Source: Candidatus Eisenbergiella stercoravium
GTDB taxonomy: Bacteria > Bacillota > Clostridia > Lachnospirales > Lachnospiraceae
DNA: 64,000 nt
Assembly (NCBI GenBank): GCA_019113175.1
Contig: DXHY01000047.1
Span: 22,218-86,217 of the forward strand
Reading direction: 5' to 3'
Shown: positions 50,036 through 59,379 of the stretch, in pieces
Layout: each line of letters opens with the position of its first letter
How positions within the stretch are numbered: position 1 is the first letter of the stretch
The notes under the pieces: generated by a model
What the model saw: the letters and a program-made list of their open reading frames with translations, nothing else
What the model was told of the DNA's origin: nothing
The model's database searches: none
Translations under genes and position numbers: made by a program

Positions 50036-51076
50036 TTATCCCGCCGGAAATCCTGCCGGCATCGCGGCCGCGCTCTCGGTATACTGGTCGTAGCCGTTAT
50101 AGGCCCGGCAGAGAATAACAGGCGCGCTTCCTGAAGGCACGGTGACTGAAAAGGTCAGTGTGCCCAGATTGGCAAAAGGCATGAGAGTAGACCATGTCGC
50201 GCCTCCATCCAGGCTGTAGCTGTAATACAGAATGCCGGACTGCGCGTCATGCGCTTCCAGACAAAGATCCAGTCTGCCTGTGGCCGCATCTGAAGAAAGG
50301 ACGCTCAGATTCACTGTTTCCGGAGGCGTTTTGTCCGGCGCCGCAATTCCCTGCGGGGCGGACACCGTCTCGTAGGAATAGCTGCTGTAGTCCAGTCCGA
50401 GAGAGGAAGATTTCAGGTGAAAATATTTTGCTGCAGCGATGGCATCGCTCACCCCCATCTCCGCCACCTTTCCGGCTGCATTGATCTGATGGCTGTCAAC
50501 GGGATGATCCATGTAGCAGTGTTCAATGATGACACAGGGAATATCCAGCTCTCTCGCGGCCCTGATCACGCCGTAATAATCCGTTCCGCGGCTGCTCAGT
50601 CTGGTCTTTACGCCGCGGATATACTGCCCCTTTCCCGCCATTTCGGCAAGCTGCAGTCTGCCGAAGGTCTGGCCCGCTGAATAATACCGTCCAAAGGCGG
50701 AGGTCCAGACCTCCGATCCGTACAGGTTATGCTCTGAGGACATATTGTAATGAAGGGAAAACAAAAAATCCGCCCCATAGGCTTTGGCAATCTGCGCCCG
50801 TTCCTCCAGAGACAGCTCCTGATCCGTCGTCCTCGTCAGGTAAACCTGCACGCCCTCAAACTGCTCCAGCGTCTGCTTCATGGCCTGAGCCGTCTGCAGG
50901 GTAATCTCCTTCTCCAGGAACTGCCCTGCCACCTCTCCGCCCCGGTTTTCTCCGCCGTGGCCCGGATCGATCACAATGACCACGGGTTCACTGGCCCTGG
51001 TTCTGACTACGGGAACTGCCAGGAGAAGCACTGCCGCTGTCATGAGTATTTTCCGTATCATTCGCATCTTTTTCAA
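50036..51076 (-). CDS. N-acetylmuramoyl-L-alanine amidase (Amidase_3) with C-terminal beta domain
   Basis: Exported zinc amidase that cleaves the peptide from muramic acid in peptidoglycan; about 346 residues. A signal peptide (RMIRKILMTAAVLLLAVPVV) is followed by the Amidase_3 domain with zinc ligands in IDPGHGGENRGG (His, Glu), FSLHYNMSS (His) and the catalytic Glu in VIIEHCYMDH. A Pro-rich linker leads to a C-terminal Ig-like domain (LSVLSSDAATGRLDLCLEAHDAQSG...), often found in sporulation- or wall-associated amidases. The TTG at 51076 has GGAGG at ideal spacing; ATGs at 51067 and 51061 would trim the signal slightly. It is convergent with ylbJ. Confidence 0.88.
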   Translation of the reverse strand: MKKMRMIRKILMTAAVLLLAVPVVRTRASEPVVIVIDPGHGGENRGGEVAGQFLEKEITLQTAQAMKQTLEQFEGVQVYLTRTTDQELSLEERAQIAKAYGADFLFSLHYNMSSEHNLYGSEVWTSAFGRYYSAGQTFGRLQLAEMAGKGQYIRGVKTRLSSRGTDYYGVIRAARELDIPCVIIEHCYMDHPVDSHQINAAGKVAEMGVSDAIAAAKYFHLKSSSLGLDYSSYSYETVSAPQGIAAPDKTPPETVNLSVLSSDAATGRLDLCLEAHDAQSGILYYSYSLDGGATWSTLMPFANLGTLTFSVTVPSGSAPVILCRAYNGYDQYTESAAAMPAGFPAG

Positions 51077-51153
51077 CCTGTTTTCCTCCATAACGATGAA
51101 AAGAAGCGGGTGCCCCGCCGAACGCGGCATCCGCTTCTGTTTCCGGCCTTTTT

Positions 51154-51777
51154 TTACATCAGATCCAGCTTTCCGTCCTCTCTTCCTTCCTCCGGATCGA
51201 CCGTATTCATATCCGGCAGGGATGAGGTATCGTCAATCTCATCCGGACGAAGCTCCATCCGGTTGGACTGTACCACATTCAGGCAGCCGTTCAGATCATC
51301 CAGAAGCTGTCCGTAATGCGTATTTGCAATCTGAATTCCGTTCTCAATGATCTGCTCCAGATTAGCCAGGATATCGTCCGTATACTGGATGGCAGACGCC
51401 TTCACACTGTTCGCCTCCACGGTCGCGTTGTCCAGAATCTCCTGTGCCTGCTGGGTCGCCATGTTGACCACCTCATTTGCCTGCGCATAAGCCTGCTGCA
51501 TGATCTCATGCTCGCTGACCAGTTCCGTCGTATGCGCGGTTGCCTCATTGATAAGGGCTTCCGCTTTTTCCCTGGCGTCATTCAGAATGGCTTCCTTATT
51601 GTTGATGATCTTCTGATAACGCTTGATTTCATCAGGAGTCTTCATGCGCAGCTCCCGCAGAAGCTCCTCCAGCTCTTCCTTATTTACTATAATTTTAGAA
51701 TTGGAAAGCGGCTGATATTTACAACTGTCAATATATTCCTCAATCTCATCAATCAACTGTTCGATTCTGCTACTCAT
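51154..51777 (-). CDS. Long coiled-coil protein (ATPase-subunit-like annotation)
   Basis: Soluble acidic protein of 207 residues, mostly one long helix. Heptad-like stretches run from about residue 35 to 160 (LLRELRMKTPDEIKRYQKII, NDAREKAEALINEATAHTTEL, VVNMATQQAQEILDNATVEA), with repeated Ala/Gln-rich turns as in V-ATPase H/E-type stalks or DivIVA-like scaffolds. The C-terminal 40 residues are disordered and acidic. Homologues in Lachnospiraceae are usually called ATPase or hypothetical. It lies in the coaD/rsmD strand block (74 bases after coaD). GGAGGG precedes the ATG. Confidence 0.7.
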   Translation of the reverse strand: MSSRIEQLIDEIEEYIDSCKYQPLSNSKIIVNKEELEELLRELRMKTPDEIKRYQKIINNKEAILNDAREKAEALINEATAHTTELVSEHEIMQQAYAQANEVVNMATQQAQEILDNATVEANSVKASAIQYTDDILANLEQIIENGIQIANTHYGQLLDDLNGCLNVVQSNRMELRPDEIDDTSSLPDMNTVDPEEGREDGKLDLM

Positions 51778-51851
51778 GTTTTCCCTCCATACCGAAGCGT
51801 TTTACTGAATTCAGCCGCATGACGGCCCCTTTTTATCACCCGAAAAGAAAT

Positions 51852-52337
51852 TTATGCTTGTCCGAATTTCTCATACAGAAGCCTGGCAACAAAGTCAGGC
51901 ACACACTGGGAGACGTCCCCATGGAACTGCGCTATCTCCTTCACGCTTGAGGAACTGAGGTAAGCGTACTCCAGGCGGGTGGTCAGAAACATGGTGTCCA
52001 GCTCGCCCTTTGACAGCATACTGTTCGTCTGCGCGGTCTGCAGCTCATATTCAAAATCCGTGATGGCACGAAGTCCCCGGATCGCCACATGGACATCCTT
52101 ACTTTTTGCATAATCGATCAAAAGTCCCGAAAAAGAATCGATCTTTACATTTGGAAGATCCTTTGTGGCCTCTTCCAGTATTTTAACACGTTCTTCCACA
52201 GAAAACAACGGAGTCTTCTGCGTATTGTTCAGCACGCTGACTGTTAATTCATCAAAAATCGACGCCGCCCTTTTGATAATATCCAGGTGGCCGAACGTTA
52301 CCGGGTCAAAGCTTCCCGGATAAATCGCTGCTTTCAT
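51852..52337 (-). CDS. coaD: Pantetheine-phosphate adenylyltransferase
   Basis: Enzyme of coenzyme A synthesis that transfers AMP from ATP to 4'-phosphopantetheine; 161 residues, normal length. The nucleotidyltransferase signature [16 protein letters not shown] (with the T/HxGH-type GHL motif), [23 protein letters not shown] and [18 protein letters not shown] are all present. It follows rsmD by 37 bases on the same strand, the standard rsmD-coaD pairing of Firmicutes. The start ATG at 52337 matches the family N-terminus. Assignment is secure. Confidence 0.97.
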   Translation of the reverse strand: MKAAIYPGSFDPVTFGHLDIIKRAASIFDELTVSVLNNTQKTPLFSVEERVKILEEATKDLPNVKIDSFSGLLIDYAKSKDVHVAIRGLRAITDFEYELQTAQTNSMLSKGELDTMFLTTRLEYAYLSSSSVKEIAQFHGDVSQCVPDFVARLLYEKFGQA

Positions 52338-52374
52338 AATTTTCTCCGTTCCGAAGCGCCCTGACGGCCTGCCA

Positions 52375-52935
52375 TCAGCGCTCCGCTTCCCTCTTTTTCA
52401 TAAATACATGCTTGTTTGTTTTATAGATTTTCTCTCTCGTCACTTCAAAGCCACAGTCCTCCGCGAAGGAAAAATCCCTGTTCTTTTCCGCTTCAAAGAC
52501 GACCAGTGTCTCTTCCGTCACATAGGGCATCCGGCCGAGCGCCTCAAGAACGGGTTCCTCCAGTCCTGCACTGTAAGGCGCGTCCATGAAAATCACGTCA
52601 GCTTCCTTCTCATGGATGCCGGAAAGCGCCGCTACCACATCCTGCCTGAGCAGAACGGCCCTGTCCTCAAATTTTGTAAAATGCAGATTTTCCTGAATAC
52701 ATTTTACGGCCTTTGCCGCGTTTTCCACAAAATAAGCCCGCTTCGCTCCGCGGCTGATGGCCTCTATTCCGATGGCGCCGCTTCCGCTGCACAGATCCAC
52801 AAAAATGCTGCCCGGTATCCAGGGCTGCAGAATGTTGAACAGGGTTTCCTTAATCCTGTCCGTGGTCGGTCTCGTGTCCAGCCCCTCCGGGCACTTTAAC
52901 GGCAGGCTTCTCGCCTCTCCCGCAATCACTCTCAT
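52375..52935 (-). CDS. rsmD: 16S rRNA (guanine(966)-N(2))-methyltransferase
   Basis: SAM-dependent methyltransferase of small-subunit rRNA, 186 residues. [13 protein letters not shown] at the start, [16 protein letters not shown], the SAM-binding [19 protein letters not shown], and catalytic-type motif [13 protein letters not shown] match RsmD closely. Start at the ATG at 52935 aligns with the family. It is first of the rsmD-coaD block and divergent from the GNAT gene at 53133. The 197-base gap between them contains no recognised site beyond the GNAT ribosome site. Confidence 0.95.
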   Translation of the reverse strand: MRVIAGEARSLPLKCPEGLDTRPTTDRIKETLFNILQPWIPGSIFVDLCSGSGAIGIEAISRGAKRAYFVENAAKAVKCIQENLHFTKFEDRAVLLRQDVVAALSGIHEKEADVIFMDAPYSAGLEEPVLEALGRMPYVTEETLVVFEAEKNRDFSFAEDCGFEVTREKIYKTNKHVFMKKREAER

Positions 52936-53132
52936 CCGTTTTCATACCTTTCCGATTCCTGTTTTCTCTCCCGGAATCTGTCTGCCTTTCATTATAATTG
53001 CTCGTTAAAAAAAAGGCAATGCTTTTTAAAATCCTGACCGCTGTTATTATCCAAATCTGCCGTCCTTTACGCAGACTTTTCTTGACGGCCATCTCTTCCG
53101 ACGCTAAACTGTGGGCAGAGAAAGGAGCGGCT

Positions 53133-53828
53133 ATGAAACATTTTTGTAAGGACTGGGAACTTTATCATCAGGCAGGCCTTGACAGCCTGTATGAAACGGC
53201 CGGGAACCTCAATCTGTTCCTGATCTGCGAGAAGCCGGAGCCGTCCGCCCTGCGCCCGCTGCCGGAGGGCTGTTTCATCAGAACCTGTCGTCCGGATGAG
53301 CTGAACGTCTGGAAGCATCTCGCTGCGGAGGAGCAATATGCGGATTCCCTCACGGATTATTATGAAAGGGTTTATGCCGGAAACGGGGAAGACAAAAGTT
53401 AGGATTTTTTCCAGCGCTGCCTCTTCCTCTGCAATCCTTCCGGAAAGCCCGTTGCCACCGGTCTGATCTGGCTTTCCTATGCCCGCTCCGGCTTTCCTGT
53501 CAGCACGCTGGGATGGTTCCGGGTTCTTCCTGAGGAAGAGGGAAAAGGCTTCGGACGCGCCCTCCTGTCGGAGCTTCTGAAGCGCTCTGGCTTTCCCCTC
53601 TATCTGCACACCCAGCCGACTTCCGTCTGCGCCATCCGGCTCTATTCCGATTTCGGCTTCCGTCTTCTCACAAATCCGGTCATCGGGTATAGAAAAAACG
53701 ACCTGATCGCAGGCCTCCCCATTCTGGAGAAGGTCATGCGCCCGGCCGTTTTTAACGGGCTGAAATTTTCAGACGAAGGACAGAGACTGCATCAGGCGGC
53801 GCTGTCCTCCCGGATTTCTGAATTTTAG
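53133..53828 (+). pseudogene. GNAT-family acetyltransferase interrupted by one in-frame TAG
   Basis: Reading from the ATG at 53133 (AAAGGAG upstream) the frame runs 89 codons, meets a single TAG at 53400-53402, then continues open for 141 codons to a second TAG at 53826. The part after the first stop has the acetyl-CoA-binding signature LPEEEGKGFGRALLSELL and a typical GNAT end (CAIRLYSDFGFRLLTNPVIGYRKN). The first part has an acceptor-side domain (FIRTCRPDELNVWKHLAAEE). Everything else is intact and in frame, so this looks like a recent nonsense mutation. Readthrough cannot be excluded. The acetylated substrate is unknown. Confidence 0.85.
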
Positions 53829-53894
53829 GCCTGCGGGCATCGTTCCTGCAGGCCGCGAAGCATAAGAATCTTAACATTCGATACAGTCTGTATG

Positions 53895-56132
53895 CTATGC
53901 GCGCACCTTCGTGCCTTTTCCATCCCTCTTTGCGATCTTCAGGCGGGCCAGCTCCAGCTGTCTGTCCCCGAAGGGAATACTTCCCTCTCCGCCCGGTCCG
54001 GTGAAATGCACCGCTTCCACGAAGTCGTCAGGACTCAGGCGGATAGCACGCACGCCGACGGCGGCCTTCTTCTTTTCCGGAATCTCCTCCACGGCAAAGC
54101 GCAGGAAGAAGCCCTTATGAGTCTGAAGCACTACGGTCTGCTGACACTTAAGTACGGTCACGTCCTTCACCTCGTCTCCATCCTGGAGCCTGGTGGCCGC
54201 GACGGTACGCTTCATCACGTCGAATTCCCCGCCGTCCACCACCTTGATCATGCCCATCTTCGTGGTGAAAATCACGCGGCAGAGGTTCAGATCCGACTGG
54301 CTGCAGACGTTGAGAAGCTCCTCCTTCGTGGAATCATAGTTGCTCACATTATCCACCGGCGTTCCCTTATCCCGGAATTTTCCGTATGGCAGGTCGGAAA
54401 CTTTGATGGTATACAGCTGTCCCTTATTGGTGAACAGGCAGATCCTTCCCGTGTTCCTGCACTGGAATACGAAACGGTTTTCCGAATCCGCCGCCTCCTT
54501 ATTGCGCTCATAGACGGACAGATCAATGGTTTTGGCATAGCCGAAGCGGTCCATGAGAAACATCACGTCCATCTCCTCCGGCTTTCTTTCTTCGAACACC
54601 GCCTCTGCGCAGTTATCGATCACGGTCCGTCTGGGTCTGGCAAACTTCTTCTTGAGCTCGTCCAGCTCGTTCACGATGACCTGGGCCATGGATTCCCTGC
54701 GTTCCAGAATATCCTCATACCGGTAGATATTTGCAAGGGTTTCCTCATGCTCCTTAATCAGCGCCTCCAGTTCCAGGCCGATGAGCTTGTACAGGCGCAT
54801 CTCCAGAATGGCGTTGGCCTGGTTCTCCGTAAAGGACAGCTGTCCCGCCATCACCTTCGCTTCTTTGGATTTGAAGCGGATACCATCGGTTTTTCCCTCC
54901 ACCAGGCAGGCCTTCGCCATGGCCCGGTCGCGGGAGCCCCTGAGAATCTCAATGATGAGATCGATCACGTTGCAGGCCTTGATGAGACCTTCCTGAATCT
55001 CCCGGCGGTTTCTTTCCTTTGTGAGCAGGTTCTCATATTTTCTGCTGGTCACCTGATAGAGAAAATCCACATGGGCCTTCAGAATCGCACGAAGCCCCAG
55101 CGTCTCCGGCCGCCCGTCCGCGATGGCCAGCATGTTCACGCCGAAGGTATCCTCCAGCCGGGTCTTCTTATAAAGCATATTGATGAAATTATCCACGTCC
55201 GCGTCCCGCTTCAGCTCAATGACGATGCGGATGCCCTCCTTGGAGGACTGGTTGGAAATGTCGCTGATGTCCGCGGTCTTCTTGGTTTCCGCCAGAGCCG
55301 CCACATCCGACAGGAACTTGCCGATGTTCGCGCCGATCATGGGATAGGGAATCTCCGTGATGACCACGTTGGTCTTCCCTCCCTTTCCCTTTTCCACCTC
55401 AACCTTTCCGCGGATACGGATCTTTCCGGTTCCCGTTTCATAGATGGAAAGCAGGTCGTCCTTGTTCGTGACGATTCCACCCGTGGGGAAATCCGGTCCG
55501 GTCAGGTATTTCATCAGCTCCGCCGTGGAAATGGACTCGTTTTTCAGGTAGGCCTTTTCCGCTTCGATTACCTCGCCCAGATTATGAGGCGGAATGCTGG
55601 TAGCCATGCCCACCGCGATTCCCTCCGAGCCATTGACCAGCAGATTGGGAATTTTCACCGGAAGGACCGTCGGCTCCTTCTCCGTCTCGTCAAAGTTCGG
55701 GCCGAAATCCACCACGTCCTTGTCCAGGTCCGCGAGAAATGCCTCCTGGGTCACCTGTTCCAGGCGGGCCTCCGTATAACGCATGGCCGCGGCGCCGTCT
55801 CCCTCTATGTTTCCGAAGTTGCCGTGCCCGTCCACCAGGGGCATTCCCTTCTTGAAGTCCTGAGCCATCACCACCAGCGCGTCATAGATGGAGCTGTCCC
55901 CGTGAGGATGATATTTACCCATGGTATCGCCCACAATACGGGCACATTTCCGGTAGGGCCTGTCATAGCGGATACCCAGCTCATACATATCATAGAGCGT
56001 CCGGCGCTGCACCGGCTTGAGGCCGTCCCGCACATCCGGAAGGGCTCTGGCCACAATGACGCTCATGGCATAGTCGATGAAGGACTTCTGCATGACCTCG
56101 GAATATTCTGTTTTTATGATCTTCTCGTCCAA
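53895..56132 (-). CDS. parC: DNA topoisomerase IV subunit A-like (ParC)
   Basis: Breaking-rejoining subunit of a type IIA topoisomerase, 745 residues. The N-terminal winged-helix region has [37 protein letters not shown], and the catalytic Tyr in [27 protein letters not shown] is a further family motif, and beta-pinwheel repeats fill the last 250 residues. No GyrA box (QRRGGKG-like) is present, and the protein is shorter than a usual GyrA, so ParC is preferred. The start is a TTG with AGGAGAG upstream. It follows the parE-like gene by 125 bases. Confidence 0.88.
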   Translation of the reverse strand: MDEKIIKTEYSEVMQKSFIDYAMSVIVARALPDVRDGLKPVQRRTLYDMYELGIRYDRPYRKCARIVGDTMGKYHPHGDSSIYDALVVMAQDFKKGMPLVDGHGNFGNIEGDGAAAMRYTEARLEQVTQEAFLADLDKDVVDFGPNFDETEKEPTVLPVKIPNLLVNGSEGIAVGMATSIPPHNLGEVIEAEKAYLKNESISTAELMKYLTGPDFPTGGIVTNKDDLLSIYETGTGKIRIRGKVEVEKGKGGKTNVVITEIPYPMIGANIGKFLSDVAALAETKKTADISDISNQSSKEGIRIVIELKRDADVDNFINMLYKKTRLEDTFGVNMLAIADGRPETLGLRAILKAHVDFLYQVTSRKYENLLTKERNRREIQEGLIKACNVIDLIIEILRGSRDRAMAKACLVEGKTDGIRFKSKEAKVMAGQLSFTENQANAILEMRLYKLIGLELEALIKEHEETLANIYRYEDILERRESMAQVIVNELDELKKKFARPRRTVIDNCAEAVFEERKPEEMDVMFLMDRFGYAKTIDLSVYERNKEAADSENRFVFQCRNTGRICLFTNKGQLYTIKVSDLPYGKFRDKGTPVDNVSNYDSTKEELLNVCSQSDLNLCRVIFTTKMGMIKVVDGGEFDVMKRTVAATRLQDGDEVKDVTVLKCQQTVVLQTHKGFFLRFAVEEIPEKKKAAVGVRAIRLSPDDFVEAVHFTGPGGEGSIPFGDRQLELARLKIAKRDGKGTKVRA

Positions 56133-56158
56133 ATTTTCACTCTCCTGTTTCTGCGAAA

Positions 56159-56188
56159 CAGTTCAGGACGACTCGCCATCCTGAACTG
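56159..56188. repeat. Hairpin between parE and parC
   Basis: Perfect arms CAGTTCAGGA and TCCTGAACTG with a 10-base loop. There is no T-run, so it is more likely an RNA-processing or protective stem than a terminator. Confidence 0.5.
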
Positions 56189-56257
56189 TTGCTTTCTGTG
56201 AAGACATGTCGGCCGGCCTTCTGCCCGAAGCGCCAGACGTCTGCATCGGCCGTGCCG

Positions 56258-58180
56258 TCAGATATCCAGCTGCGCGTCCGGCGCATACTCATAAATGAAT
56301 GTGCGTCTCGGCGGCACGTCCGTTCCCATGAGAAGCTCCGTCACCTCTGAAGCCATTCTGGCGTCCTCGATCTCCACCTGCTTCAGCAGCCGGGTCTCTG
56401 GATCCAGCGTGGTTTCCCAGAGCTGGGCAGCATCCATTTCTCCCAGGCCCTTGTAGCGCTGCAGGGTGAAGGGTCCCTTGTGCTTCTTCCGATAGCGCTC
56501 CAGCGCCTTGTCATCGTAAAGATATTCTTCCTTTCCCTTTGCCGGCATGGCCTTGTAAAGAGGCGGCATGGCCAGATACACATGGCCCTCAAAAATCAGC
56601 TCCGGCATGAAGCGGTAAAACAGAGTCAGAAGCAGGGTGGAGATGTGCGAGCCGTCCACATCCGCATCCGTCATGATGATAATTTTATCATAGCGCAGCT
56701 TTGTGATGTCAAAATCGTTTCCATAGCCTTCGGAAAAACCACAGCCAAAGGCGTTGATCATGGCCTTGATCTCCGCGTTTGCCAGCACCTTGTCGATGCT
56801 CGCCTTTTCCACGTTCAGAATCTTTCCCCGAATGGGAAGGATGGCCTGATAGGAACGGTCCCTCGCCATTTTGGCGCTGCCGCCGGCGGAATCTCCCTCC
56901 ACGATGAAGATCTCGCATTTCGAAGGGTCACGGGATTCACAGTTTGCAAGCTTGCCGTTGGAATCGAAGGAAAACTTCTGTTTGGAGAGCAGGTTGGTTT
57001 TGGCCCTCTCTTCGGTTTTCCGGATCTTCGCCGCCTTCTCCGCGCAGCCGATGATGTTCTTTAAGGTCTCCAGATTCCGGTCAAAGTAACGGACCACCTC
57101 CTCACCCGTCACTTTGCTCACCACCTTCGCCGCGTCCTGATTGTCCAGCTTGGTCTTGGTCTGACCCTCAAACCGGGGATCCGGATGCTTGATGGAAATG
57201 ACTGCCGTCATGCCGTTTCTCACATCCGCTCCGGTGAAATTCAGATCCTTTTCCTTCAGGATGCCCAACTGTCTCGCGTAGGTGTTGATGACATTGGTGA
57301 ACATGGTCTTAAAGCCGGTCAGATGGGTGCCTCCCTCCGCGTTATAGATATTGTTGCAGAAGCCCAGCACATTTTCATGAAATTCATTCACGTACTGAAA
57401 AGCGACTTCCACGGAAATGCCTTCGCTCTCGCCGGAAAAATAAATGACGTCGCTCACCGCCTCTCGGGACTTGTTCAGATCCCGGATAAAGCCCACGATT
57501 CCCTCCGGCTCGTGATATTCGATCACCTCCGGCTCATCCTTTCTCTTATCCGTGAAAACAATGGTGAGCGCAGGGTTCAGATAGGCCGTCTCATGCAGAC
57601 GGCTCTTAATCTCATCCTCCTTGAAGCGGGTTTTTTCGAAAATCTCACCATCCGGCAGAAAATTGATGCAGGTTCCCGTATTTTTTGCCTTTCCCACCAC
57701 GGGAAGCAGGCCGTCCACAAGCTCCACGGTGGGAACGCCCCGCTCATACCGGTCCTCATAGATTTTGCCGTCATGCCGCACCCGCACGGTAAGCCTTGCG
57801 GAAAGGGCGTTTACCACGGAGGAGCCCACGCCGTGCAGGCCGCCGCTGGTCTTATAGGCGGAATGGTCAAATTTTCCTCCCGCATGCAGGGTGGTAAATA
57901 CCAGACGCTCCGCGCTCACGCCTTTTTCGTGCATGCCCACGGGAATACCCCGGCCGTTATCATCCACTGTGGCCGATCCGTCCGCTTCCAGCGTTACACA
58001 GATTTTATCACATACGCCTGCCAGATGCTCGTCCACCGCATTGTCTACAATCTCATAAACCAGATGGTTCAGTCCCTTCGTGGAAACGCTTCCGATATAC
58101 ATGCCCGGCCTTTTCCGGACCGCTTCAAGCCCCTCCAGCACTGTAATGCTGGAAGCATCGTAAGTGTTCTGACCGCTCAT
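56258..58180 (-). CDS. parE: DNA topoisomerase IV subunit B-like (ParE)
   Basis: ATPase subunit of the same enzyme, 640 residues. GHKL ATP site: NAVDEHLAGVCD, VDDNGRGIPVGMHEKG and GLHGVGSSVVNALS. TOPRIM: FIVEGDSAGGSAK and IIMTDADVDGSHI. The C-terminal RYKGLGEMDAAQLWETTLDPE closes the family pattern. The start at MSGQNTYD has GGAGAGG upstream and fits the family. Adjacent parE-parC order and the missing GyrA box in the partner support ParE over GyrB. Upstream, the spacer to degV (58181-58399) holds two or three imperfect hairpins and no gene. Confidence 0.9.
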   Translation of the reverse strand: MSGQNTYDASSITVLEGLEAVRKRPGMYIGSVSTKGLNHLVYEIVDNAVDEHLAGVCDKICVTLEADGSATVDDNGRGIPVGMHEKGVSAERLVFTTLHAGGKFDHSAYKTSGGLHGVGSSVVNALSARLTVRVRHDGKIYEDRYERGVPTVELVDGLLPVVGKAKNTGTCINFLPDGEIFEKTRFKEDEIKSRLHETAYLNPALTIVFTDKRKDEPEVIEYHEPEGIVGFIRDLNKSREAVSDVIYFSGESEGISVEVAFQYVNEFHENVLGFCNNIYNAEGGTHLTGFKTMFTNVINTYARQLGILKEKDLNFTGADVRNGMTAVISIKHPDPRFEGQTKTKLDNQDAAKVVSKVTGEEVVRYFDRNLETLKNIIGCAEKAAKIRKTEERAKTNLLSKQKFSFDSNGKLANCESRDPSKCEIFIVEGDSAGGSAKMARDRSYQAILPIRGKILNVEKASIDKVLANAEIKAMINAFGCGFSEGYGNDFDITKLRYDKIIIMTDADVDGSHISTLLLTLFYRFMPELIFEGHVYLAMPPLYKAMPAKGKEEYLYDDKALERYRKKHKGPFTLQRYKGLGEMDAAQLWETTLDPETRLLKQVEIEDARMASEVTELLMGTDVPPRRTFIYEYAPDAQLDI

Positions 58181-58399
58181 TTTCCTCTCCATTCCGGAGC
58201 GTGAAACAATGAGCTATCGAGCCCATTTTTCACACACTCTCCTTTTTCTACTCATACCAAACACAGGCTGCCTGGCGTAAAACACGTCAGACAGCCGGGA
58301 AGATCGCGGGAAGCGGCCTTGTGCGTCCTCTTCCCGCCCTTTATCAGCTTGTTCTTTCCCTTAAGAATCATTCGCCGCGGGACGAACCTCTGAATCCTT

Positions 58400-59266
58400 T
58401 CAGTCGTTCCGCATCGTGACCGCCACTGCAAGCGCACCGGGGCCGATATGGCAGGATACGCTTAAGGACAGCGGATCGATATGGCTCTCCGCTCCGGGGA
58501 AGTGTGCGAGCACCTCCTTCTGGAAATCCTTTGCCGCCTCTTCGTTCTGGGTGTGTGCAAAATCAATCCACATACCGCAGTTTTCCAGAGGTCTGCCAAA
58601 CCGTTCCGTCACATCATTGATCACGGCATTCAGCATGATCTGCCTGGCGGACGCCGTAGTTCTTGCCTTGGCAAAGGCGTCCAGTTTTTCTCCCTGAATC
58701 TGGAGCACCGGCTTCAGGCGCAGAAGCGTCCCGAGCGCTGCCGCGGCGGGGGTAATGCGTCCGCCCTTTTTCAGATAATACAGGGTATCCACCATGATGT
58801 AGATGCTGGAATTAAATTTATCTTTTTCCAGGAATTCCCGGATCTGGACAGCATCCATCCCCTTTTCGGCCAGATGAATGGCATCCACTACAGAGCGGCG
58901 CTGGGTAACGGAAATCCGCTGATTATTCACTACCTGAACGCGCCCGTCAAAATCGTCAGCCAGCATCATCGCCGTCTGGCAGGAACCGGAAAGACCGCTG
59001 CTCATGGGGATATGAACGATCTGGTCATAATCCAGAAGGAGCCTGCGCCACAGACGAAGCACGGAGTCCGGCGTGGGCTGAGAAGTGGAAACGGGAATGC
59101 CCGTCCTCAGCTTTTCATAAAATTCCTCCTGTGTCAGATTGATTCCTTCGAAAAAAGTCTCGCCGCCTATCATAAACGGCATGGGCAGCACATAAATGCC
59201 AAGCTCCTCTGCCTGTGCCTGAGTAATTCCGCTGTTGCTGTCCGTGACAATTGCAATCTTCGACAT
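58400..59266 (-). CDS. DegV-family fatty-acid-binding protein
   Basis: DegV (FakB-like) proteins bind long-chain fatty acids and present them to the FakA kinase; 288 residues. IVTDSNSGITQAQAEEL at the start, FYEKLRTGIPVSTSQPTPDS, IPMSSGLSGSCQTAM, and the C-terminal ESHIDPLSLSVSCHIGPGALAVAV are diagnostic. The start is set at MSKIAIVTD. A YloV (FakA-like) gene lies only 2.2 kb upstream on the same strand with recG between them, so a functional FakA-FakB pair is a fair inference. An alternative is that it serves another kinase elsewhere. Confidence 0.92.
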   Translation of the reverse strand: MSKIAIVTDSNSGITQAQAEELGIYVLPMPFMIGGETFFEGINLTQEEFYEKLRTGIPVSTSQPTPDSVLRLWRRLLLDYDQIVHIPMSSGLSGSCQTAMMLADDFDGRVQVVNNQRISVTQRRSVVDAIHLAEKGMDAVQIREFLEKDKFNSSIYIMVDTLYYLKKGGRITPAAAALGTLLRLKPVLQIQGEKLDAFAKARTTASARQIMLNAVINDVTERFGRPLENCGMWIDFAHTQNEEAAKDFQKEVLAHFPGAESHIDPLSLSVSCHIGPGALAVAVTMRND

Positions 59267-59379
59267 AACACTCTCCATTCCTGTTATCCTGCTGTTTCAG
59301 GCGGGCCTGCGGCCCGCTTCCTGTACACTCAAAAAAGCTGCAGCCTGTTGCAGCCAGACCGTTATCAGAAATTTTACCT

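Noticed and set aside
53400..53402. TAG in the GNAT gene as pyrrolysine or selenocysteine
   Set aside because: Selenocysteine uses TGA, and GNAT enzymes have no known pyrrolysine; no PylT/PylS genes are visible. A nonsense mutation is simpler.
53892..56201. 769-codon open frame antisense to parC
   Set aside because: A shadow of the topoisomerase gene in the opposite strand, with His/Leu-rich composition and no recognisable domain.
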